From Clostridiales bacterium (GTDB lineage Bacteria; Bacillota; Clostridia; Oscillospirales; Oscillospiraceae): 21,688 nt of DNA. The stretch covers positions 1-21,688 of the forward strand of contig JAJQFX010000065.1 of assembly GCA_021200895.1 (NCBI GenBank). The letters run 5' to 3'. The translations under genes were made by a program, and so were the position numbers. A model generated the notes under the pieces. That model was not told the origin of the DNA. It saw only the letters and a program-made list of their open reading frames with translations, and ran no database searches. This document shows positions 13,908-20,431 of this stretch, piece by piece. Position 1 is the stretch's first letter. Every line of letters begins with the position of its first letter.

Positions 13908-15071
13908 ATGGGACTGATGACATTTGCCAAGGTTGCCGTGCGCAACCTCTTCTCCAAGCCGTATACCACCAACTACCCCTATGAGCCGGCGGTTTACCCG
14001 GAGCGCTCCCGGGGCCGTATCCTGCTGGATCACAGCAAGTGCGTCCTCTGCGGGCTGTGCAGCACCCATTGCCCCACGGACACCATCTTCATCGACCGGA
14101 AGGCCGGCACCTGGAACATGAACCGCTTTGACTGCGTCCAGTGTGGCAACTGCGTGAAGGTCTGCCCTAAGTCGGCTCTGTCCATCGTGCCCGGTTACTT
14201 TACGCCCAATATGGATAAGGTAATCGAGACGAATCAAATCAAGGCTCCCGCCGCCTTCACTGGCAACACCACAGAGCCTGGCGCGATTCCCACCGGCCCG
14301 GCTATGGCTGTGCCTGTGGTGAACGATGCCTGTATCCTGTGCGGCGCCTGCGCGGCCCAGTGCCCTGCCGGGGCTATCACGGTGGAGGACGGCTGGTCTG
14401 TCAATGCGGAAGCCTGCCTGGGCTGCGAGGGCTGTATCTCCACCTGCCCGGAGAACGCTCTGAGCATGAAGAGCGCTGTGGCCCCCGGCCACGAGGCGGC
14501 TATGGCAGCCTCCGACAAGGAGTGGGGCGTGCAGCGGAAGCTGGGCCGTCGGCCCTATGTGCCTCAGTTCGACAAGGACGGGGAGGAGATTCCCGTTCCT
14601 GCCTGCATCATGCCGGACTATGTGGATGAGTGGGCTGACCTGCCCGTCTCTGCGCCGGAGAACTGCGTGTACTGCGGCCTTTGCTCCAAGCAGTGCCCCA
14701 AGGGCGCTATCGTGGTGGACCGTAAGGAAAAAATCTGGGAAGTGGACAACGCCGAGTGTATCCGCTGCGGCATCTGCGTGGAGAACTGCCCGAAGCAGGC
14801 CCTGACTCTGCCCGATGTCACCAAGGATGTGCCGGTGGAAGAGGAAGAGGACTTCATCATTGCCTGCCTGGAGCCGGGCTACAATGCCGAGTTCACCGAC
14901 CTGCCTAAGAAGGGCGACGCTTGTGTGTACTGCTCGCTGTGCGCGAAGAAGTGCCCTGCCGGTGCGCTGACTGTAGACCGCAAGACCAGGACCTGGAAGG
15001 TGGACAACGAGCTGTGCGTCCGCTGCGGCGTCTGTGCCGGGGTATGCCCCAAGAAGTGCATTGACATCTGA
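13908..15071 (+). CDS. EchF-like polyferredoxin subunit with eight [4Fe-4S] motifs
   Basis: 387 residues. The N-terminus (FAKVAVRNLFSKPYTTNYPYEP) and first ferredoxin domain match EchF/NuoI, the subunit that brings electrons from ferredoxin to the small subunit. Ordinary EchF has two clusters; here eight full CxxCxxCxxxCP motifs begin at Cys45, 76, 142, 170, 253, 284, 339 and 370, that is four 2[4Fe-4S] units. Units 1, 3 and 4 are closely alike (VDRK or IDRK, then TW or IW, between the two motifs), suggesting tandem duplication. The linkers before units 3 and 4 share an extra Cys (233 and 320) followed by a DLP segment. It is the last structural gene of the hydrogenase; GAGAGGTGA lies across the previous stop. 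Confidence 0.93.
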   Translation: MGLMTFAKVAVRNLFSKPYTTNYPYEPAVYPERSRGRILLDHSKCVLCGLCSTHCPTDTIFIDRKAGTWNMNRFDCVQCGNCVKVCPKSALSIVPGYFTPNMDKVIETNQIKAPAAFTGNTTEPGAIPTGPAMAVPVVNDACILCGACAAQCPAGAITVEDGWSVNAEACLGCEGCISTCPENALSMKSAVAPGHEAAMAASDKEWGVQRKLGRRPYVPQFDKDGEEIPVPACIMPDYVDEWADLPVSAPENCVYCGLCSKQCPKGAIVVDRKEKIWEVDNAECIRCGICVENCPKQALTLPDVTKDVPVEEEEDFIIACLEPGYNAEFTDLPKKGDACVYCSLCAKKCPAGALTVDRKTRTWKVDNELCVRCGVCAGVCPKKCIDI

Positions 15072-15088
15072 TTTGTAGCTTCATTCTG

Positions 15089-15113
15089 CCGCCGGTGGGT
15101 CTCCCACCGGCGG
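15089..15113 (+). other. G+C-rich hairpin between hydrogenase and hyp genes
   Basis: A perfect 11-bp stem, CCGCCGGTGGG with CCCACCGGCGG, and a TCT loop. It is followed by ACTTTCC rather than a U-run, so full termination is unlikely. Partial termination or protection of the upstream mRNA end would lower hyp expression relative to the structural genes; that role is inference. Confidence 0.6.
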
Positions 15114-15137
15114 ACTTTCCAATGGGGGAGGGATTCT

Positions 15138-17396
15138 ATGGCTGCTGCGGCAGAGCGCATTACCGTATATGGCATGGTGCAGGGCATCGGATTCCGCCCC
15201 TTTGTGGCCCGTCTGGCGGAGGAGATGGGGGTCGCCGGTACTGTGCGCAACAGCGGCGGCATTGTGACGATTCAGGCGACGGCAGAGCAGGCGGTGCTGG
15301 AGCGCTTTATGGAGCGGCTGGAAGGGGAGTGCCCCTTCGGGGGCCGCATTGACCGCATTCAGTGGGAGCCGCTGCCCTCCGGGCAGGACAGCGGCTTTGC
15401 CATTGTGGAGAGCGAACCGGCTGCCGGGGAGCCGCCCCTGATTCCGCCCGACCTGCCCACCTGCCCCCGCTGCGCCAGGGAGCTCCGCGATAGGGGGAAC
15501 CGGCGCTACCACTATCCCTTCATCAGCTGCGTGGCCTGCGGCCCCCGCTACAGCATTCTCAAGGCGCTGCCCTATGACCGCTGCAATATCACAATGGACG
15601 TATTCCCCATGTGCAAGGACTGCCAAAGGGAATATACGGCCAGACAGGATGTGCGCCGCCACGCCCAGACTATTGCCTGCCACAGCTGCGGCCCGGTGCT
15701 GACCCTGGACACCAGGACGGAGCATCTCACCCGGGAAGTGGCCCTCCAACGGGGGGTGGAACTTCTGAAAAGCGGCAAAATCCTGGCGGTGAAGGACATC
15801 GGCGGCTATCACCTGGCCTGCGACCCCAACTGTGAGGAGACGAACCGCCGCCTGCGGCAGCTGAAAGGCCGGGAGAAGAAGCCCTTTGCGGTGCTGTTCC
15901 CCGACGTAGAAGCAGTGCGGCGGTATTGCCGCATCTCCGTTGAGGAGGAGCGGCTGCTGACCTCAGCAGCCCGGCCCATTGTCCTGCTGAAAAAGCGGCC
16001 CGGCATGGATTTTGCCCCCTCCTGCTGCGGCAGCAGCCTGGAAATCGGGGCCATGCTGCCCTGCAACCCGCTGCAAATCCTCCTGGCGGAGGAATGCGGC
16101 CCGCTGGTTATGACCAGCGGCAACCGTTCCGGCGCACCCATGGTCATTGCGGACGGGCCCATGCTGAACTGGCTGCGGGAGAGCGACCTGCTGGACGGGG
16201 TGCTGTCCCACGGGCGGGAGATTCTGACCCCGCTGGACGATTCCGTGGCCCGCATTGTGGAAGGGGAGACACAGTTCTTCCGCCGGGCCAGAGGCTATGT
16301 GCCGGAGCCCATCAGCCTGCCCCGCGCGACAAAGACTCCGTTTTTTGCGGCGGGGGGCGATTTAAAGGCGTGTTTCGGGCTGGTCAGCGGCAGCCGGGTC
16401 TATCTCAGCCAGCACTTTGGAGACTTGGAGGAGTTGGATGCCTTCCAGTCCTACCAGGCTGCGGCGGAGCGGATGAAAGCCCTGTTCCAAATCAAACCAG
16501 AGCGTGGCATCTGCGACAAACACCCCGGATATTTTTCCGGGAACTACACCCATCAGCGCTACGGGGACCGCGCCGCCGTCCAGCATCACCACGCCCACGT
16601 CGCCTCGGTCATGGCGGAGTACGGCCTGACGGGGCCGGTGCTGGGGGCAGCTTTTGACGGCACCGGCTATGGCGCGGACGGTACTGTCTGGGGCGGGGAA
16701 TTTCTGCTCTGCACCGGCCCCAATATGGTGCGTGTGGGGCATATCGCCGCAGTCCCCATGTTGGGCGGCGATGAGAGCGCCAGAAATGCGGATGCCAGCC
16801 TGGCGGCCTATCTGCTCCACGCCGGTTTGACCGGGGAAGGGGCGCGGTTCCAAACGGTGGAAGCGGCGCTCCGCCTAGGCGTCAACACAGTGCGCTCCTC
16901 CTCCATGGGGAGGCTCTTCGACGCGGCGGCGGCGCTGCTGGACATCTGCCACTACAACAGCTATGAAGGGGAGTGCGCCATCCTCCTGGAGCAAGCGGCG
17001 GCTCAGGCGGAATCGGCCTACCCCCTGTACTTCCCGGTGAAGGAACAGGACGGCTGCCTTGTAGGGGACAGCGCCGCACTGATACGCTCCATGCGGGAAG
17101 GGCAGGAGCGCGGAGCCTCCCCCGCGTCGCTGGCCCTGGGCTTCCATCATGCCGTGGCAGAGTTGACGCTGGCGATTTGCCAGCGCCAGCGGGCGGCCAG
17201 CGGCGTAAAGCAGGTGGCCCTGTCCGGCGGCACTTTTCAGAACCGTATCCTGCTGGAGCGGACGGCGGCGCTGCTGCGGGCGGACGGCTTCACCGTTTAC
17301 TACAACCGTCAGGTTCCGCCGGGAGACGGCGGCCTCGCCCTGGGGCAGGCCTGGCTCACGATTCTGGCACAGAAAACTGACAATAAAGCAATTTGA
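15138..17396 (+). CDS. hypF: Carbamoyltransferase HypF, hydrogenase maturation
   Basis: 752 residues, the normal HypF size. It uses carbamoyl phosphate and ATP to make carbamoyl-adenylate and moves the carbamoyl group to the C-terminal Cys of HypE, the start of cyanide ligand synthesis. Domains in order: acylphosphatase (about 5-90, VYGMVQGIGFRPFVARLA), two zinc-finger pairs (Cys109/112/131/134 and Cys159/162/181/184), a YrdC-like domain (about 200-380), and a Kae1-like domain with HHHAHVASVMAEYG and FDGTGYGADGTVWGGEF. GGGGAGG precedes the ATG at 15138. It opens the hyp set and has no promoter of its own that I can see. Confidence 0.96.
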   Translation: MAAAAERITVYGMVQGIGFRPFVARLAEEMGVAGTVRNSGGIVTIQATAEQAVLERFMERLEGECPFGGRIDRIQWEPLPSGQDSGFAIVESEPAAGEPPLIPPDLPTCPRCARELRDRGNRRYHYPFISCVACGPRYSILKALPYDRCNITMDVFPMCKDCQREYTARQDVRRHAQTIACHSCGPVLTLDTRTEHLTREVALQRGVELLKSGKILAVKDIGGYHLACDPNCEETNRRLRQLKGREKKPFAVLFPDVEAVRRYCRISVEEERLLTSAARPIVLLKKRPGMDFAPSCCGSSLEIGAMLPCNPLQILLAEECGPLVMTSGNRSGAPMVIADGPMLNWLRESDLLDGVLSHGREILTPLDDSVARIVEGETQFFRRARGYVPEPISLPRATKTPFFAAGGDLKACFGLVSGSRVYLSQHFGDLEELDAFQSYQAAAERMKALFQIKPERGICDKHPGYFSGNYTHQRYGDRAAVQHHHAHVASVMAEYGLTGPVLGAAFDGTGYGADGTVWGGEFLLCTGPNMVRVGHIAAVPMLGGDESARNADASLAAYLLHAGLTGEGARFQTVEAALRLGVNTVRSSSMGRLFDAAAALLDICHYNSYEGECAILLEQAAAQAESAYPLYFPVKEQDGCLVGDSAALIRSMREGQERGASPASLALGFHHAVAELTLAICQRQRAASGVKQVALSGGTFQNRILLERTAALLRADGFTVYYNRQVPPGDGGLALGQAWLTILAQKTDNKAI

Positions 17397-17415
17397 ACGA
17401 TAGGAGGAAGGACAG

Positions 17416-17634
17416 ATGTGCGTTGCATTGCCGGGGAAAGTGACTGCGGTGGAAGGCCGCACCGCCACGGTGGATTTTAGCGGAAATATCGTTCAGGCTC
17501 GGGCTGGACTGGTACCGGTCAAAGTGGGGGACTGGGTGCTGGTACACGCGGGCTGCATCCTACAGACGGTATCCTCCTCCGAAGCGGAGGAGATGGAGGA
17601 CATCTTCCGGGAGGTGGAAGCCCTTGGCGTTTGA
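17416..17634 (+). CDS. hypC: Hydrogenase maturation chaperone HypC
   Basis: 72 residues beginning MCVALPGKV, the hallmark of HypC; Cys2, exposed after Met removal, binds iron and the large subunit or HypD. The conserved VGDWVLVHAG segment is also present. HypC carries the Fe(CN)2CO group to the hydrogenase large subunit. It starts 19 bases after hypF with AGGAGGAAGG in between and overlaps hypD by 11 bp. Confidence 0.95.
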   Translation: MCVALPGKVTAVEGRTATVDFSGNIVQARAGLVPVKVGDWVLVHAGCILQTVSSSEAEEMEDIFREVEALGV

Positions 17635-18682
17635 TTTGGAGGCGGTCAAGACCTATCTGGCCGCCTATGACGGCCCGCCCGTGCGCATCATGGAGGTGTG
17701 CGGCAGCCATACCGCCGCCATCTCCAAGCTGGGGATTCCTTCGATGCTCAGTGAGCGGATTCAACTCATCTCCGGCCCCGGCTGCCCCGTCTGCGTTACG
17801 CCCACGGCCTATATTGACCGGCTGATCGACCTGAGCATGACCGAGGACTGCGCGGTCTGCACTTTTGGCGACCTGCTCCGCGTGCCGGGCAGCCGGGACA
17901 GGGAGGTGCGCACCCTGAACCTGGCGAAGGGAAAAGAGGATAAAGTTTATATGCTTTACTCACCTATGGACATCCTTCCTCTGGCGGAGCAGCACCCGGA
18001 ATGGACGTGGTACTTCGCCGCTGTGGGCTTTGAGACCACCACCCCGGTCTACGCTCTGCTGTTGCAGGCGTTGGAGGAGCAGGGCGTTACCAACGTGAAG
18101 CTGGTGACGGCCCTGAAAACCATGCCTGCCGTGATTGCACATCTGTGCGAAAATGGCGCAAAAATCGACGCTTTTCTCGCGCCGGGCCATGTCAGCGTAG
18201 TGACAGGGGCCCGGGCGTTCCGCCCGCTGGCAGAGCGGTACCGGCTGCCCTTCGTTGTGTCCGGCTTCCAGGGGGGCGAACTGCTGACGGCGATTTATGG
18301 GGCGGTGCGCTCCGTGGGGCAGGGCAGGGTGCTGAACCTGTATCCTTCCGTTGTGACGGAACAGGGCAACTGTGAAGCGCAAGCGCTTGTCAGCCATTAT
18401 TTCCAGCCCTGCACTGCCGTTTGGCGCGGCATGGGGGAAATTGCCGATTCCGGCATGATGCTTCGCCCGGAGTTTTCCGCCTATGAAGGGGGCAGCGCCG
18501 GTTTGAACCGGGACAACGCCAATCCCGCCTGTTCCTGCGGAGCGGTGCTGTCCGGCAAGCTGCGGCCCCAGGACTGCCCCCTCTTTGGCAAGGGGTGCAA
18601 TCCCATGAATCCCCAGGGGGCCTGTATGGTTTCCACCGAGGGGAGCTGCTTCCAGTATTTGACCAATCATCGTGACAGGTAG
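17624..18682 (+). CDS. hypD: Hydrogenase maturation factor HypD
   Basis: About 352 residues. HypD is the Fe-S scaffold on which, with HypC, the Fe(CN)2CO unit is built. The signature cysteines are present: EVCGSHT (Cys26), GPGCPVCVTP (Cys54 and Cys57), and the C-terminal cluster-binding set in the segment from NPACSCG to TEGSC. The start is the TTG at 17624, with GGGAGGTGG at 17609-17617; no in-frame ATG exists near, and the reading MAFDLEAVKTYL fits the family's N-terminus. The 11-bp overlap with hypC suggests matched production of the two partners. Confidence 0.94.
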   Translation: MAFDLEAVKTYLAAYDGPPVRIMEVCGSHTAAISKLGIPSMLSERIQLISGPGCPVCVTPTAYIDRLIDLSMTEDCAVCTFGDLLRVPGSRDREVRTLNLAKGKEDKVYMLYSPMDILPLAEQHPEWTWYFAAVGFETTTPVYALLLQALEEQGVTNVKLVTALKTMPAVIAHLCENGAKIDAFLAPGHVSVVTGARAFRPLAERYRLPFVVSGFQGGELLTAIYGAVRSVGQGRVLNLYPSVVTEQGNCEAQALVSHYFQPCTAVWRGMGEIADSGMMLRPEFSAYEGGSAGLNRDNANPACSCGAVLSGKLRPQDCPLFGKGCNPMNPQGACMVSTEGSCFQYLTNHRDR

Positions 18683-18691
18683 GTGTTCACC

Positions 18692-19678
18692 ATGAGAATC
18701 ACAACGGCCCACGGCGCCGGCGGCAAAGCCACTGGCGAGTTAATTGGGCGAATTTTCGCCCATCACTTCGACAATGAGGTTTTGAACCAGATGGAGGACA
18801 GCGCCGTCGTGCCCGCCTCCGGGCGCATCGCCCTGACCACGGACAGCTTCGTGGTGACGCCCCTGACCTTCCCCGGCGGGGATATTGGGCGGCTGTGCGT
18901 CTGCGGCACGGTGAACGATTTGGCTATGCGGGGGGCCGTCCCCCAATACCTGACCTGCGGCTTCATCCTGGAGGAAGGGCTGGACAGCGCGCTGCTGGAA
19001 ACGCTGGTGGCCAGCATGGCGGCTACGGCCAGGGAGGCCGGGGTGACTATCGTGGCCGGAGACACCAAGGTGGTGGAAGGCCAGGGCGGCCTCTACGTCA
19101 ACACTGCCGGGGTGGGCTTCGTCCCGGACGGGGTGGAGATTTCCGCCAGCCGCTGCGCCCCCGGGGACGCTGTGCTGGTGTCCGGCGACCTGGGCGACCA
19201 TCACGCCTGCATCCTCAGCCAGCGCATGGGGACTCAAAACGGGATTCGGAGCGACTGCGCGCCCCTTGGCGGCATGGTGCAGGAGCTGCTTGCGGCCGGT
19301 ATCCAGGTGCACACCCTTCGGGATGTGACCCGGGGCGGCCTTGCCACTGTGTTAAAGGAACTGGCGGAGGCCTCCCGGTGCAGCATCACCCTGGAGGAGG
19401 CCGCCTTGCCGGTGAGCCCCCAGGTGCGTGATTTCTGCGGCCTGCTGGGGCTGGACCCGCTCTATATGGGCAACGAGGGCAAGCTGGTGGCCGTCCTCCC
19501 AGCGGCCCAGGCAGAGGAAGCCCTGGCGGTGCTTCGGCGAAGCAAATACGGCAGCCACGCGGCCTGCATCGGCGTGGTGGGGGATGAGGAGCCGGGCCTG
19601 CTGACTGTCAAGACCTCCATCGGCGGCAGGCGGGCGCTGGATGTCCTCCAGGACGAGGGCCTGCCCAGAATCTGTTGA
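18692..19678 (+). CDS. hypE: Hydrogenase maturation protein HypE
   Basis: About 328 residues, a PurM/ThiL-like ATP-binding protein. It dehydrates the thiocarboxamide made by HypF on its C-terminal cysteine to thiocyanate and donates cyanide to iron. The N-terminal TAHGAGGK motif, internal VAGDTKVVEG and DVTRGGLATVLKELA, and the C-terminal PRIC ending with the acceptor Cys are all present. I prefer the ATG at 18692 because AGGTAGGT lies 6-10 bases upstream; a GTG at 18683, directly after the hypD stop, is the alternative and would add three residues. It is the last gene of the operon, followed by a terminator. Confidence 0.95.
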   Translation: MRITTAHGAGGKATGELIGRIFAHHFDNEVLNQMEDSAVVPASGRIALTTDSFVVTPLTFPGGDIGRLCVCGTVNDLAMRGAVPQYLTCGFILEEGLDSALLETLVASMAATAREAGVTIVAGDTKVVEGQGGLYVNTAGVGFVPDGVEISASRCAPGDAVLVSGDLGDHHACILSQRMGTQNGIRSDCAPLGGMVQELLAAGIQVHTLRDVTRGGLATVLKELAEASRCSITLEEAALPVSPQVRDFCGLLGLDPLYMGNEGKLVAVLPAAQAEEALAVLRRSKYGSHAACIGVVGDEEPGLLTVKTSIGGRRALDVLQDEGLPRIC

Positions 19679-19685
19679 AAAAGAC

Positions 19686-19726
19686 AACCTCGCATCACTG
19701 TTTTGCCACAGTGATGCGAGGTTTTT
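19686..19726 (+). terminator. Bidirectional terminator between hypE and the HD gene
   Basis: A perfect 16-bp inverted repeat (19686-19701 with 19708-19723) around TTTGCC, followed by TTTTTGTTTT on the plus strand. On the minus strand it is followed by GTCTTTTT. It lies between two converging genes, 7 bases from both the hypE stop and the HD-gene stop, and so probably serves both. Confidence 0.92.
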
Positions 19727-19733
19727 GTTTTAT

Positions 19734-20426
19734 CTATCCTTTGTCGGACGATGGCACCGGATTGCCGTATTCATCCAGCGCCTTCCACTTGCGGACAAAG
19801 TCCGGCACCAGCACTCCGCCGGTGGAAGCCTGCCAGTAGCTGTAGAGCGACTTGGCGAAGTTCACCCGCGCCTTGCTGTGGGGGAAGCGCAGATACCGGG
19901 GGTTTAAGTCCCAGATGCGCACCCGGTCCAGGCCGTCAGCGTCCTTCAGCAGTTTTGCCAGCAGGGTGCCCCGCACCCTATCCTGCACCTGGTACCGCTC
20001 CAGCGTTTGGGGCAGAAGGGCGTCATCCCGGGCGTGAACGTCCACCGCTGCGGAAATCTCCGCCAGTTCCTCCCCGGTGCGGCTGGTCAGCTCTCCCAGC
20101 CGCCGGGCGGAGCGTCGGCCATGCTCGGTATCCTCCCGGTCATTGATGCGGCCCACATCATGGTAGGCGCAGGCATCCAGCAGCAAGCCGGTATCTCCCT
20201 CGGTGCAGCCCTCCTCCATCGCGCCCATGGCCCCGTGGCACATGGTGCGGACGATGTGGCCCACACCGTGGAGGTTGCTTTCATAGAGGGCGTCCCGGTT
20301 CAGCCGCGCCAGCGCACCAGCGCAATAACCGGCGTAAGGGCTCTCCAGGAAGCGGGTCACCAGGGGGGCATCATCGCCCCAATCTGCCGATTGCAGAAGC
20401 AGCATCAGCCGTTCGCCGTCATCCAT
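19734..20426 (-). CDS. HD-domain protein, putative metal-dependent phosphohydrolase
   Basis: About 230 residues, soluble. An HD domain spans about 50-165: HGVGHIVRT (His53, His57), the doublet CAYHDVGR (His89-Asp90), EHGRRSARRL (His102), VDVHARDD (His131) and KDADGLDR (161-168). These match the metal-binding positions of HD hydrolases, which usually act on nucleotides. The substrate is unknown. The ATG at 20426 is preferred since GGAAGGAG lies 8 bases upstream; a GTG at 20435 would overlap that site. It starts 5 bases after the helicase stop, so the two are co-transcribed. Confidence 0.85.
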   Translation of the reverse strand: MDDGERLMLLLQSADWGDDAPLVTRFLESPYAGYCAGALARLNRDALYESNLHGVGHIVRTMCHGAMGAMEEGCTEGDTGLLLDACAYHDVGRINDREDTEHGRRSARRLGELTSRTGEELAEISAAVDVHARDDALLPQTLERYQVQDRVRGTLLAKLLKDADGLDRVRIWDLNPRYLRFPHSKARVNFAKSLYSYWQASTGGVLVPDFVRKWKALDEYGNPVPSSDKG

Positions 20427-20431
20427 TTCGT

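Noticed and set aside
12024..14492. Very long minus-strand open frame (822 residues)
   Set aside because: It is antisense to the small, NuoC-like, large and polyferredoxin genes. The composition is low-complexity (rich in His, Gly, Ala, Val) and matches no family, a usual shadow of G+C-rich codon bias.
9216..15071. Reading the block as respiratory complex I (Nuo) rather than hydrogenase
   Set aside because: The NuoD-like subunit keeps both CxxC nickel motifs, no NuoE/F/G or quinone-site set is present, and hypFCDE follow directly.
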